Source of the DNA: Vannielia litorea
GTDB lineage: Bacteria; Pseudomonadota; Alphaproteobacteria; Rhodobacterales; Rhodobacteraceae
NCBI RefSeq assembly: GCF_900142295.1
Contig: NZ_FSRL01000001.1
Span: 124,001 to 188,000 of the forward strand
Direction of reading: 5' to 3'
Length of the DNA stretch: 64,000 bases
The position numbers and the translations under genes were made by a program. How positions within the stretch are numbered: the first letter of the stretch is position 1; every line of letters starts with the position of its first letter. Positions 34,246 through 43,419 of the stretch are shown here, one piece after another. The notes under the pieces are model-generated. The model had not been told where the DNA came from, made no database searches, and was given only the letters and a program-made list of their open reading frames with translations.

Positions 34246-35274
34246 ATGTTCCGACAACCAAAGCGCGGCAGCGAAGCTGGCTTCTGGGGCGGCCTGAAAC
34301 GGCGGCGGCGCCTCGGTCAGGCACGTTCCGAAAGCGCCCGGCAGATCGCGGATCTCGCTAAGCTGCCCCCGCTGACCGTCGGGCGGAGCGACCGACCGTC
34401 CGGGGCCTACGATGTGCGTATCCGGCGTGAAGGTGCGGGCTATCGGGTGCTGCTGCCGTCGTTCCGTGCCGACGCGAATGCCCGCAGCTACGTCCGTCGT
34501 CGCACGGCCGCCTATCTGTGGTGGTTCATGCAGGCCGCACCGGAGGTGGAAGAGATCTCGGGCAATACCTCCGACGGTGAGACGCCTTCCCTGGCGCGCT
34601 ACAGCTTCTCCTCCTACGGCTCTCAGGTGCCGCTGCCCGACTATTACTTCTTCCGCGACCGAGGCTACGAGGCCTTTCGCCGGCAGGCTCTCTCCGCCGA
34701 ACAGGACTGGGACAGCCGGAGCGATGCCCTGATCTGGCGGGGTGGTCCCAATGGGCTCGGGCTGGTTTCCACCGATCCGGCGATGGCCCGCCACCCCGGT
34801 CTGCAGCAACGGATCGCACTGGCGTTACGCTGCAAGGGCGGGCCGATCGACGTGGGCTTCGTGGCTGCGTCGAGCCCCGACCAGGCGGCGATATTCGAGG
34901 CCGCCGGCATTTTGGGCGATGTGGTGCCCAACCTGAGCTGGGGTGGCCGGAAATACGCCATTGATATTGATGGCTTTTCAAACGCGTGGGACAACCTCTT
35001 TCACCGTCTCCTGCTCGGCTGCTGCGTGCTGAAGGTCGAGAGCCCCTTCGGTTTTCGGCAATGGTATTACGACAGGCTGCAGCCTGGCTGCCATTACGTT
35101 CCTGTCCGGGCCGACCTGTCCGATCTGGAAACGCAGTTCGACTGGGTGAAGGCGAACCCCTCGCAGGCCCGCGAAATCGCCGCCGAGGGGCAAGCCCTCG
35201 CCCGAAGCCTGACCTGGGACAGCGAATGTGCCCGGGCCGGCGAAATCATCAATTCCACCTGGAGCAGCCAATGA
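34246..35274 (+). CDS. Glycosyltransferase family 90 (CAP10/LpsA-like)
   Basis: 342 aa, start at 34246 (GCGAGGG 4 bases upstream). It shows the CAP10 pattern: ALIWRGGPNGLG, then YAIDIDGFSNAWDNLFHRLLLGCCVLKVESPF, then YYDRLQPGCHYVPVRADLSDL. Such enzymes transfer xylose, glucose or similar sugars to polysaccharide or lipopolysaccharide on the cytoplasmic side. It overlaps the epimerase gene by 4 bases, so the pair probably makes and transfers one sugar-nucleotide. Confidence 0.85.
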   Translation: MFRQPKRGSEAGFWGGLKRRRRLGQARSESARQIADLAKLPPLTVGRSDRPSGAYDVRIRREGAGYRVLLPSFRADANARSYVRRRTAAYLWWFMQAAPEVEEISGNTSDGETPSLARYSFSSYGSQVPLPDYYFFRDRGYEAFRRQALSAEQDWDSRSDALIWRGGPNGLGLVSTDPAMARHPGLQQRIALALRCKGGPIDVGFVAASSPDQAAIFEAAGILGDVVPNLSWGGRKYAIDIDGFSNAWDNLFHRLLLGCCVLKVESPFGFRQWYYDRLQPGCHYVPVRADLSDLETQFDWVKANPSQAREIAAEGQALARSLTWDSECARAGEIINSTWSSQ

Positions 35275-36206
35275 AGCATGTCCTGGTTACCGGCGGCGCA
35301 GGCTTCATTGGCCGGCATCTCGTGAAGGCCCTGCTGAACCGGGGGGCGCGAGTCACCGTGCTGGACGACATGTCGACCGGCCACCGGGAGAACCTGCCCT
35401 CCCATCCCCGGCTCACCGTGACCGAGGGTTGCGTCACCCGGCTGCCCGATCCGGGACCGGTCGACATGATCTACAACCTGGCCTGCCGCGCGTCGCCGCG
35501 CCACTACCAGGCCGATCCCATCGGAACCTGGCGCGCCTCTGTTCATGGGGTCGAGCAGGTCGCCAGCCTGGCCAGGCGCCACAGTGCCCGGATCGTGCAC
35601 AGCTCCACCTCCGAGGTCTATGGCGACCCGGAAGTCACCCCGCAGACCGAGGCCTACGTCGGCCACGTCAACCCGGTCGGGCCGCGCGCATGTTACGACG
35701 AGAGCAAACGCGCCGCCGAGACTCTGCTTGCCGATCTGTACCGGATCGAGGGCCTGCAAGTTCGCATCGCCCGCATCTTCAACACCTACGGTCCCGGCAT
35801 GGCGGCCGATGACGGCCGCGTGGTCTCCAACTTCGTCGTGCAGGCCCTGAAGGGGGTGCCGCTGACCATCTACGGCGATGGCCGCCAGACCCGAAGCTTC
35901 TGCCACGTGCGCGACATGGTGGCTGGCCTTCTGGCGCTGGGCGAAACCGAAGGTATCGATGGGGCCATCGTGAACATCGGCAATCCCGGCGAGTTCACCA
36001 TTGCCGCCCTTGCGGCCAAGATCGCGGCTCTCGCCGGTGTGCCCCTCGAGATTGCCCCGGCGCCGCTGCCCGCCGACGACCCGCGCCAGCGCCGGCCCGA
36101 CATCACCCGTGCCCGCGCCCTTCTGGGCTGGGAGCCGAAGGTAGAGCTCGACGAGGGGCTCGCGGACACAATGGCCCATTTCCGGGAGCTCCTTGCGCTG
36201 ACCTGA
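35271..36206 (+). CDS. NAD-dependent sugar-nucleotide epimerase/decarboxylase (UXS-like SDR)
   Basis: 311 aa extended short-chain dehydrogenase. NAD motif GGAGFIG (residues 8-14); catalytic Ser in HSSTSEVYGDP and Tyr/Lys in CYDESKRAAE. The pattern NTYGPGM...VVSNFVVQAL...IYGDGRQTRSFCHVRDMV is that of UDP-glucuronate decarboxylases and related UDP-sugar 4-epimerases. A UDP-xylose product would suit the preceding GT90 enzyme (inference). Overlaps it by ATGA. Confidence 0.88.
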   Translation: MKHVLVTGGAGFIGRHLVKALLNRGARVTVLDDMSTGHRENLPSHPRLTVTEGCVTRLPDPGPVDMIYNLACRASPRHYQADPIGTWRASVHGVEQVASLARRHSARIVHSSTSEVYGDPEVTPQTEAYVGHVNPVGPRACYDESKRAAETLLADLYRIEGLQVRIARIFNTYGPGMAADDGRVVSNFVVQALKGVPLTIYGDGRQTRSFCHVRDMVAGLLALGETEGIDGAIVNIGNPGEFTIAALAAKIAALAGVPLEIAPAPLPADDPRQRRPDITRARALLGWEPKVELDEGLADTMAHFRELLALT

Positions 36207-36268
36207 AGGGGCTTTCCTTCGGGGCGTCCGGGCGGCACCTTGGGCTTGCGCAACCGCAGGAGCCACCC

Positions 36269-37243
36269 ATGCCCAACCCGTTCTTCCAGCCGGTCTCCGG
36301 CTTCGAGCTGCCACGCTTTGCAGGCATCCCGACCTTCATGCGGCTGCCCCATGTGCCGCTCGACGATCCCCGGCTGGCCGAAGTCGAGATCGGCCTGATC
36401 GGCGTGCCCTGGGACTCCGGCACCACCAACCGCCCCGGCCCGCGCCACGGCCCCCGCGCCCTGCGCGATGCCTCCACCATGATCCGCGCCGAGAACGGGG
36501 CGACGGGCGTGCGTCCCTACGAGATGGTCAACTGCGCCGACCTCGGCGACGTGGCGCCCAATCCCGCCGATATCGCCGACACGATGGACCGGATAACATC
36601 GTTTTATTGCAAGGTGTTGGATGCCGGGATCATGCCGCTGACCGCGGGCGGAGACCACCTGACCTCGCTGCCCGTCCTGCGCGCCATTGCCGCCGAGGGG
36701 CCGGTGGGCATGGTGCATTTCGACAGCCATACCGACCTCTACCACTCCTACTTCGGCGGCACGATGTACACCCATGGCACGCCCTTCCGACGCGCGGTGG
36801 AGGAGGGGCTGCTGGAGCCCGAGCGGGTGGTGCAGATCGGCATTCGCGGCACTGCCTATGACAGCGAGGACAGGGACTTCGCCACATCGGTCGGCATCCG
36901 CGTGATCCCGATCGAGGAGTTCCACGCGCGGGGTGTCGACCAGGTGATGGCCGAGGCTCGGGAGATCGTTGGCGACGGGCCGACCTACGTGAGCTATGAC
37001 ATTGATTTCATTGACCCCGCATTTGCCCCGGGCACCGGAACGCCGGAGGTGGGCGGGCCGAACAGCTACCAGGCCTTGCAGGTGGTTCGCGCCCTGCGCG
37101 GGCTCAACGTGGTGGCGGCCGACATGGTCGAGGTGTCTCCGCCTTTCGACCTGGGAGGCGCCACCAGCTACCTCGGAACCTCGGTGATGTTCGAACTCCT
37201 CTGCGTGATGGCGGAGGCGATTTCCGACCCGATGAAGCGTTGA
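36269..37243 (+). CDS. Ureohydrolase family (agmatinase/guanidinobutyrase-like)
   Basis: 324 aa binuclear metal hydrolase that releases urea from a guanidino compound. Metal motifs: GGDHLTSLP, FDSHTDLYHSY (D-x-H-x-D) and SYDIDFIDPAFAPGTGTPEVGG. Annotators usually call such proteins SpeB, but the family also includes guanidinobutyrase, guanidinopropionase and guanidine hydrolase, and the substrate is not fixed here. Single gene, followed by a strong hairpin. Confidence 0.88.
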   Translation: MPNPFFQPVSGFELPRFAGIPTFMRLPHVPLDDPRLAEVEIGLIGVPWDSGTTNRPGPRHGPRALRDASTMIRAENGATGVRPYEMVNCADLGDVAPNPADIADTMDRITSFYCKVLDAGIMPLTAGGDHLTSLPVLRAIAAEGPVGMVHFDSHTDLYHSYFGGTMYTHGTPFRRAVEEGLLEPERVVQIGIRGTAYDSEDRDFATSVGIRVIPIEEFHARGVDQVMAEAREIVGDGPTYVSYDIDFIDPAFAPGTGTPEVGGPNSYQALQVVRALRGLNVVAADMVEVSPPFDLGGATSYLGTSVMFELLCVMAEAISDPMKR

Positions 37244-37247
37244 GATC

Positions 37248-37280
37248 CGGTTAATGCCGGTCGATTTCCGGCGTTAACCG
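37248..37280 (+). terminator. Strong hairpin after ureohydrolase gene
   Basis: CGGTTAATGCCGG pairs with CCGGCGTTAACCG (13 pairs including one wobble), loop 7 bases, 4 bases after the stop codon. It lacks a T-run. Probably a transcript-end structure. Confidence 0.5.
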
Positions 37281-37295
37281 CAACTCCGCAACAGG

Positions 37296-37327
37296 CACAA
37301 CCGATACACAACCCATGCACAACCGAT
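37296..37327 (+). repeat. Three 11-bp direct repeats CACAACC(G/C)AT
   Basis: CACAACCGAT, CACAACCCAT and CACAACCGAT begin at 37296, 37307 and 37318, an exact 11-bp period. They lie in the otherwise non-coding 330-base gap before tRNA-Ser. Nothing else in 37244-37573 is supported as a gene. Confidence 0.6.
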
Positions 37328-37573
37328 GCATACGCGAAATCGGATGACATGGTTAAGTTAACCGCCCGTTCCGCGCAACGCCCCGGTCCCGGGGCCGCAG
37401 CCGACGCAAGGCCACCCGCCCAGGGTCGGCGCACGGCCATCTGGTGCCGGTCAACCACCAACCGGCCGGCGCGCCCCCCGGCCCCTGTCCCGCCCGCATC
37501 AGCACCACGAAAAGCCTGAAATCGGTCAAGAGCATATTGCCCCCGCCAGCCCAACCCGATAAACCCGCCGGCG

Positions 37574-37663
37574 GAGACGTGGCCGAGTGGTCGAAGGCAC
37601 ACCCCTGCTAAGGGTGCAGGCGGGAAACCGTCTCGAGGGTTCGAATCCCTTCGTCTCCGCCAC
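37574..37663 (+). tRNA. tRNA-Ser(GCU)
   Basis: A 90-base class II tRNA. The acceptor arm GGAGACG pairs with CGTCTCC, with discriminator G and encoded CCA. The anticodon stem CACCC/GGGTG encloses CTGCTAA, giving anticodon GCT. A long variable arm and the TTCGAAT T-loop are present. It marks the left border of the catabolic island. Confidence 0.95.
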
Positions 37664-37981
37664 CATTGCTTTCTATGGTATTGATTAAGTTACGAAGGTT
37701 CGGAGCTGCCGCATTCAGCCCCGCGTCTAGCCCCACATTTCACACCGCTGGTCGCGGGTCCGACAGATGACTTGTCAGGTTGCCTCAGGTCGTTGCATGT
37801 TGGAGCCGTAACTTCGGCGCTACTGGGATCAGGTCAGGGCCGGTGCTTTCGAAGCTGAGGTCATTTCCCCGGGCGGTATTGGGACAGCCCAAGCCTCGAG
37901 TAGCCAGCCTGGTGGCGGAAGATCGGACACAAGATTCGGTTCAGGCATGCTTTGCAGTCCGGGCGTTCCCTTTCGCAAGTC
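37664..37981. other. Non-coding gap after tRNA-Ser, possible island junction
   Basis: 318 bases of mixed composition without a supportable gene. I see no integrase, no copy of the tRNA 3' end and no insertion-sequence ends. It separates core-like genes from the sulfatase island, so it could be an old integration scar. That is position-based speculation. Confidence 0.3.
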
Positions 37982-39514
37982 TCAGTGCCACCCCACCCTG
38001 GGCGACACGGGGATCTGGTCGTTCGGGCGGCTTCTGATCATGTCCATGTGTTCCCGGCGTACGGCGCTGCGTGAGGCATCGTCGAAGAGGTTGTGCATTT
38101 CGTCGGGGTCTTCCTGCATGTCGTAGAGCTCGCCGGTGTCGGTCCGGAGGTCGACGGACATGCGGAACCGACGACTGCGGACGGTCATCAGGTCCATGTC
38201 GACGGCGCTTCGCAGGGAGTCGACCTCGTATTCGGAGAGAGCGAAATCGCGGGTTTCTGCGCCCTGCCAGAGGGCGCGCCAGGAGCGGCCATGGTTCGGC
38301 GCGGTCTCCAGACCGCAGAGGTCGGCCGCGGTGGCGAGGATGTCGACGGAGCCGACTGGATCGGACAGGACCTGGCCCGGGGGCACGCCGGGGCCCCGGA
38401 TGAGGCAGGGCACGCGCAGCAGGCCGTCGTAGAGCATCGGGCCCTTCAGCAGCAGGCCGTGGTCGCCCAGCCATTCGCCGTGGTCGCTGACGAAGACGAT
38501 GTAGGTGTTGTCGAGCTCGCCCTTCGCCTCCAGCGCCGCGAGTATGCGGCCGAGCTGCGCATCGACGGCGGAGATCATGCCGAAGTAGATCGAGGTCAGG
38601 TCGCGCAGGGCATCCTCGGTCAGTTCGCCCTTCTGGCCCCAGTCGACCCCCCCGGCGTTGTGCTCGGCGCCTTGCTTGATCGGCTTGGCGCGGTCCTCGA
38701 CGAAGGCCCTGTGCCACCAGGGGCGCCTGTCGAGATCGAGCGTCGGATGCCTGGCGATCGTCACGCTGTCCCGGTCGTGCTGATCACACCATGGGCGCGG
38801 GCAGAGGAAGGGCGGGTGCGGATCGGGAAAGGAGACCCATGCCATCAGGGGCGTATCGCCCTTGGCCTCGATCATCTCCACGGCGCGATCGCCGATCCAC
38901 CGGGTCGAGTGCCACTCGGAGGGAAGCGCCGAGCGCCATGTCTGGAAATGCGCCGTCTCGGGGGGCAGCGCCTCCTTGGCGAGATCCCATCGGGCGCGGC
39001 CCTCGCCGCCCTGGTCGAGCCAGTATTCATAGTGCAGTGCTTCGGGGGGCTCGCTCCACTTGGTGTGGTGGTGCGGGCGCAGCATCATCTGGACGTTGTC
39101 GAACCCCATGTAGCCGCCGCGCCAGTCGGGGCCGAAGTCGGCGGCGCTGGTGTAGCATTCCGGCCGGCCGGTGGGCTCGAAGGTCTGCTGGCTCGACAGA
39201 TGCGCCTTGCCGATGAAGTGGGTGTCGTAGCCTGCGCGGCTGAACGTGCCTCCCAAACCTTGGGCCCCGAGGGCCTCGTCGAGATCACGGCCGTTGTCGC
39301 GCACGCCGTGGCTGTAGGGCAGCTTGCCGGTGAGGATCGAGGCGCGGGCGGCCTGGCACATCGGGTGGGGCGTGATGCAGGTCGAGAACCGCACGCCCGC
39401 CTCGCCCATCCTGTCGATGTTGGGGGTGGAGACGCCCCGGCCTTCCGCGCCGATGCAATCCCCCCGCTGCTGATCGGTGGAGATGAGGAGGAAGTTGGGT
39501 TTTCGCTGACGCAT
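37982..39514 (-). CDS. Type I sulfatase with CxAxR maturation motif, cytoplasmic
   Basis: 510 aa sulfatase. The modification site is C53-Q-A-A-R, an alanine variant of the CxPxR motif that some maturases accept. The metal sites (ISTDQQRGD at the N-terminus and VSDHGEWLGDHG) are intact. No signal peptide. The C-terminus has the RLMSVDLRTDTGELYDMQEDP-like tail of sugar sulfatases. It is divergent from the CUT1 ABC operon, with two GntR-type motifs in between, so it is probably co-induced with uptake of a sulfated sugar. Confidence 0.92.
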   Translation of the reverse strand: MRQRKPNFLLISTDQQRGDCIGAEGRGVSTPNIDRMGEAGVRFSTCITPHPMCQAARASILTGKLPYSHGVRDNGRDLDEALGAQGLGGTFSRAGYDTHFIGKAHLSSQQTFEPTGRPECYTSAADFGPDWRGGYMGFDNVQMMLRPHHHTKWSEPPEALHYEYWLDQGGEGRARWDLAKEALPPETAHFQTWRSALPSEWHSTRWIGDRAVEMIEAKGDTPLMAWVSFPDPHPPFLCPRPWCDQHDRDSVTIARHPTLDLDRRPWWHRAFVEDRAKPIKQGAEHNAGGVDWGQKGELTEDALRDLTSIYFGMISAVDAQLGRILAALEAKGELDNTYIVFVSDHGEWLGDHGLLLKGPMLYDGLLRVPCLIRGPGVPPGQVLSDPVGSVDILATAADLCGLETAPNHGRSWRALWQGAETRDFALSEYEVDSLRSAVDMDLMTVRSRRFRMSVDLRTDTGELYDMQEDPDEMHNLFDDASRSAVRREHMDMIRSRPNDQIPVSPRVGWH

Positions 39515-39565
39515 TGAGCCCTCCGTAAGGCGTGTGGATGAGGAGGCAAGTATGGGCCCTCAAAA

Positions 39566-39597
39566 ATAATGTACAATACAAAAAAATAATGTACGAT
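39566..39597. promoter_or_regulatory. Paired GntR-type operators between sulfatase and ABC operon
   Basis: ATAATGTACAAT (39566-39577) and ATAATGTACGAT (39586-39597) lie exactly 20 bp apart, two helical turns, in an A-rich divergent promoter region. The same motif recurs at 45392 and 48562. The distance suggests cooperative binding of two dimers. Confidence 0.65.
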
Positions 39598-39624
39598 ATA
39601 GCGAGCAAAAGGGAGAGACCTACC

Positions 39625-40848
39625 ATGATTCGTACTTTACTCGGGGCAACTGCGCTCGCGATGGCTTGGTGCGGAGGGGCATCGGCCCAGACCGTGCTGG
39701 ATGTCGTGGCCTGGAAGGGCAATGAGGCGGAGCCCGCAGGGCTGCCCGAACTGATCGAGAAGTTCGAGGCGGAGAACCCGGATATCGACGTCGACCTGAC
39801 CTATGTGGCGCGCAAGGACGTTGACAAGGTGATCCCGCCACGCCTGCAATCGGGCAACCCGCCCGACGTGACCATGGTGGACAGCTCGCTGGTCGATCTC
39901 TGGGGCGGGGCGGGCTTTCTCTCCGATCTCGGGACCGACAGTGCCTGGTACGCCAGCATGGTGCCTGCGGTCTCCGAGGTGATGACGCGCGACGGCCAGA
40001 TCATGGTGTTCCCGCTCGAAGTGATCGGCATGGGCAACTTCGTGAACATGGATTTGCTGGCCGAGGCCGGGATCGACGAGGCGCCCTTGACGCTCGAAGA
40101 GCTCAAAACCGCCTGCGGGGCACTGGCCGATGCGGGCATCTCGCCGATGATCTTTGCCGGGGGCTTCCCGGCCATGCTCTACGTTGGCGCCAACGGGATC
40201 GACCCGGCGGGCATCAGCGCCGCCGAGTACGGCAGCGGCGAACGCAGCTTCGTTGACGACGAGAACTTCAACGCCTCGCTCGACAGCGTGCGCGAGCTGG
40301 TCGAGGCGCGCTGCTTCGATCCCGAGTTGCAGGCCGGGCTGGACCCCTGGGCGACGGCGCCGCAGGAGTTTCGGTCCGGCAACGTGGCGATCCTGCCGCA
40401 GGGGGCTTGGAACATCGGCAATTTCTCCGATGTCGAGGGGCTGAACTACCAGTTCGCGCCGATGCCCTCGCGGTTCACCGAGGACGGCCTCGCGCTCGAC
40501 CTCGTGGGGCCTGGCTGGGCGATCCCGAGGGATGCGGCCAACCAGGAAGCAGCACGCAAGTGGGTGGAGTTCTTCGCGGAGGAAGAGAACCTGAACGTGT
40601 TCCTCGAGGCAGAAGGGGCTTATAGCCCGTACACGGGCGGCAAGGCCACCATGCCCGAGTTGGCCGCGCCTTACACCGAGGCGCGCGAGAAGGGGAGCCT
40701 GATACTTTGGCCCTTCTCCACACTGGAGTTCCCCAAGCCGCTGCAATCCGAGTGGGAAGACAGCCTGACCGGCTTCCTGCTCGATATCGAGGCTCCCAAT
40801 GAAGACACGCTCCAGCGTTGGGATGATGCCGTCGAAGACAGCCTGTAA
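39625..40848 (+). CDS. Carbohydrate ABC transporter substrate-binding protein (CUT1)
   Basis: 407 aa periplasmic sugar-binding protein. Start at 39625 (GGGAGAG upstream); signal peptide residues 1-22 (AWCGGASAQ). Family-1 extracellular solute-binding pattern: LPELIEKFEAENPDIDVDL, then NPPDVTMVDSSLVD, then FRSGNVAILPQGAWNIGNF. First gene of the five-gene operon SBP, two permeases, SDR, ATPase. The ligand is likely a mono- or oligosaccharide, possibly sulfated, judging from the neighbours. Confidence 0.92.
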   Translation: MIRTLLGATALAMAWCGGASAQTVLDVVAWKGNEAEPAGLPELIEKFEAENPDIDVDLTYVARKDVDKVIPPRLQSGNPPDVTMVDSSLVDLWGGAGFLSDLGTDSAWYASMVPAVSEVMTRDGQIMVFPLEVIGMGNFVNMDLLAEAGIDEAPLTLEELKTACGALADAGISPMIFAGGFPAMLYVGANGIDPAGISAAEYGSGERSFVDDENFNASLDSVRELVEARCFDPELQAGLDPWATAPQEFRSGNVAILPQGAWNIGNFSDVEGLNYQFAPMPSRFTEDGLALDLVGPGWAIPRDAANQEAARKWVEFFAEEENLNVFLEAEGAYSPYTGGKATMPELAAPYTEAREKGSLILWPFSTLEFPKPLQSEWEDSLTGFLLDIEAPNEDTLQRWDDAVEDSL

Positions 40849-40907
40849 TCTGACCGGGCCCGGCGCGACCAGTTCGGCGCCGGGCTCATCACCTGGGAGG
40901 GGACCGG

Positions 40908-41774
40908 ATGCGCGCGCGCAACTCGCTCTACATCTTTACCATTCCGGCGCTGGCGGTGCTGGTGCTGTTCTTCGTGCACCCGATCATCCTGACGGTGGAC
41001 ATGAGCTTTACCAGCTTCAAGGGGATCGGCGAGGCGAAGGACGTGGGATGGCGCAACTACGAGCGCATCTTCACCCGCGACCGCTACCTGCGCGAGCTCT
41101 GGATCACGATCTGGTACACGGTGATCGTGGTGTCCAGCCTCACGGTCACGGGCCTCTTCTTCGCGGCGATGTTGCACCGGATGCCGGCCATCCGGAACTT
41201 CAGCCGCGCCGCGCTCTATACCCCGGCCATGATGAGTTTCGTGGTTGTCGGCTACGTCTGGCAGTTTCTCTACTCGCCAATCAACGGGGGCATCAACGTG
41301 GCCCTGCGTGACCTGGGGCTTGGTGGTTGGGAGCAGAACTGGCTCGGGGATCCGGCGCTGGCGCTCTACTCGGTGGCCTTCACTCAGATCTGGATGTTCA
41401 CCGGCTTTACCTGCGCGATCTTCCTGGCAGGGTTTGCGGGCATCCCGGAAGAGATCGGAGAGGCCGGGCGGCTGGAGGGCGCGAGTTCTTGGCAACGCTT
41501 CCGGTATCTCGAGCTTCCCCTGCTGGGGCCGTCGATCACGGTGTCGGTGATCCTGACGACGATCGGCACGCTCAAGACTTTCGAGCTGCCCTTCATCCTC
41601 ACCAAGGGCGGGCCGGACGGCGCAACGCGGATGCTCTCCATCGAGATCATCGACAACCTCTTCGGGCAGTACAAGTTCGGCTTCGCGAGCGCGCTTGCGA
41701 TCGTCATGCTGATCCTCGTGCTCGCCGTCGCCTTCATTCAGAACAAGGTCCTGCGGGATCGGGAGAGCCACTGA
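40908..41774 (+). CDS. Sugar ABC transporter permease 1 (MalF-like)
   Basis: 288 aa inner-membrane permease with six helices. The EAA loop is IPEEIGEAGRLEGASSWQRFRYLELP, which docks the ATPase. GGGAGGGGACCGG precedes the ATG. Its stop shares a base with the start of the next permease. Confidence 0.93.
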   Translation: MRARNSLYIFTIPALAVLVLFFVHPIILTVDMSFTSFKGIGEAKDVGWRNYERIFTRDRYLRELWITIWYTVIVVSSLTVTGLFFAAMLHRMPAIRNFSRAALYTPAMMSFVVVGYVWQFLYSPINGGINVALRDLGLGGWEQNWLGDPALALYSVAFTQIWMFTGFTCAIFLAGFAGIPEEIGEAGRLEGASSWQRFRYLELPLLGPSITVSVILTTIGTLKTFELPFILTKGGPDGATRMLSIEIIDNLFGQYKFGFASALAIVMLILVLAVAFIQNKVLRDRESH

Positions 41775-42655
41775 TGAGCGCTGAAACCGAAAGTCTCGCC
41801 GCGCAACCGCGCAGGACGCTCGACATGAACCTCGTGCGCAAGCGCGCGAGATCCTGGCTCGCGCATGGGGTCGTGCTGGCCCTTGTCGTCATCATGCTGC
41901 TGCCGCTGATCTACATGGTGATGATGTCGTTCAAGACCTCGACCGAGATCGCGAACGACCCGCTCGGCCTGCCCGACAGCCTGTACTGGGGCAATTACAT
42001 GGAGGCGCTGGCCTCGATGGGCTACGTCCGCTCGGTGCTCAACTCGCTGGGCATCACTGTATCGGTCATCCTGGTGGTGGTCTTTGCCGGGGCGATGGCC
42101 GCCTATCCGCTGGCGCGCCTGCAGAACCGGCTGAGCCGGGTCATCGTGATGATCATGGCGCTGGGACTGGCGACTCCCAACTTCGTGACGATCACGCCCA
42201 TCTACGTCATCTTCCGCGATCTCGGCCTTCTCGACAGCTACCTCGGCATCGTGCTGGCCTTCGCGGCCCTCAAGCTGCCGCTTGCGGTGTTCTTCTACAC
42301 CAGCTTCATCGCGGCCATTCCGATCGAACTGGAAGAGGCCGCGCGACTGGACAACTGCAACAACTGGCAGGTGTTCTGGCATGTCATCCGGCCCTTGCTG
42401 ACGCCGGTCACCGCGACGCTGTCGCTCTTCGTGATGATCATGGTCTGGAACGACTTCATCTATCCGCTCCTGCTGCTGACGGACAAGGACAAGCTCACCG
42501 TGATGATCGCCGTCTACAAGTTCGTCGGCAACACCGGTATCGACCCTACCAAGCTGTTTCCGGCGGCGGTGCTCGGCTCGCTTCCGCTGCTGATCCTCTT
42601 CGCGGTGTTCCAGCGCCAGATCATGTCGGGCGCGACGGCGGGAGCGGTGAAATGA
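41774..42655 (+). CDS. Sugar ABC transporter permease 2 (MalG-like)
   Basis: 293 aa, start at 41774 (TGATG overlap). Six helices; EAA loop IPIELEEAARLDNCNNWQVFWHVIRPLL. Partner of the preceding permease. Ends by ATGA overlap with the SDR gene, which places that enzyme inside the transport operon. Confidence 0.93.
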   Translation: MSAETESLAAQPRRTLDMNLVRKRARSWLAHGVVLALVVIMLLPLIYMVMMSFKTSTEIANDPLGLPDSLYWGNYMEALASMGYVRSVLNSLGITVSVILVVVFAGAMAAYPLARLQNRLSRVIVMIMALGLATPNFVTITPIYVIFRDLGLLDSYLGIVLAFAALKLPLAVFFYTSFIAAIPIELEEAARLDNCNNWQVFWHVIRPLLTPVTATLSLFVMIMVWNDFIYPLLLLTDKDKLTVMIAVYKFVGNTGIDPTKLFPAAVLGSLPLLILFAVFQRQIMSGATAGAVK

Positions 42656-43419
42656 ACCTTTCAGGGCGCCACGTGATCGTCACCGGGGCCGGGGCCGGGA
42701 TCGGCCTCGGTATCGCAAGAGCCTGTCGTGCGGCAGGGGCCGAGGTGACCGGTTTCGACAGAAGCACCGAGGGATGCAATCGGCTGGAAGAGACCGGCGC
42801 GCGGTTCGTGCAGGTCGACGTGACCGATCTCGATGGTTTCGAGGCGGCAATTTCCGAGGCGCATGCCCGCATGGGGCGGCTCGATGGCATGGTCAATAAC
42901 GCCGGGGTCACCATAAAGGTGCCGTTCCTCGAGATGACCCGCGACCAGATGGAAACACTCTGGACGGTGAACCAGCGGTCTGTGCTGGTGGGGTGCCAGG
43001 CGGCGGGGCGGATCATGGCCGCGGCGGGGCGGGGGGCGATCGTCAACCTGTCGTCCGTGCATGCGAGAGCCACCAACCCCGGCCATGAGGGCTACGCGGG
43101 CACCAAGGCCGCCATTGCCGCGATGACCCGCGCGATGGCCTGGTCGCTCGGGCCGGAGGGCGTGCGGGTCAATGCGATCTGTCCGGCGATGACGCGCACC
43201 GAGATCGTGGACGAGGCGATGAAGGACCCGACCAAGGACGCGCTGTTCCGGTCCTGGACCGCCGACGGCGAGGTGACGACCGTGGACGAGATCGGAACCT
43301 TGGCAGTCTTCCTGCTATCTGACGCCGGCGCGGCGCTCAATGGCTCCGAGGTGGTCGCTGACCGCGCCATGTCGGCGCTACTGGATGTATTCGACGTGAA
43401 GGGAAAGAAAGATGGCTGA
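42652..43419 (+). CDS. Short-chain dehydrogenase, probable sugar dehydrogenase
   Basis: 255 aa classical SDR. Cofactor motif TGAGAGIGLG (residues 11-20), NNAGV, catalytic Ser in NLSSVHA and Tyr/Lys in GYAGTKAA. Acidic FDRS after the second strand favours NAD. Located between permease and ATPase genes and in the same regulon as an SMP-30 lactonase, so it likely oxidises the imported sugar (galactose or similar) to its lactone. This role is inferred. Confidence 0.85.
   Translation: MNLSGRHVIVTGAGAGIGLGIARACRAAGAEVTGFDRSTEGCNRLEETGARFVQVDVTDLDGFEAAISEAHARMGRLDGMVNNAGVTIKVPFLEMTRDQMETLWTVNQRSVLVGCQAAGRIMAAAGRGAIVNLSSVHARATNPGHEGYAGTKAAIAAMTRAMAWSLGPEGVRVNAICPAMTRTEIVDEAMKDPTKDALFRSWTADGEVTTVDEIGTLAVFLLSDAGAALNGSEVVADRAMSALLDVFDVKGKKDG

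Noticed and set aside
37664..37780. Possible integrase remnant next to tRNA-Ser
   Set aside because: Minus-strand translation gives only a short, non-diagnostic peptide; no integrase motif can be seen.
37780..38037. 85-codon plus-strand frame after tRNA-Ser
   Set aside because: No ribosome site, no family similarity, and it runs into the end of the convergent sulfatase gene.
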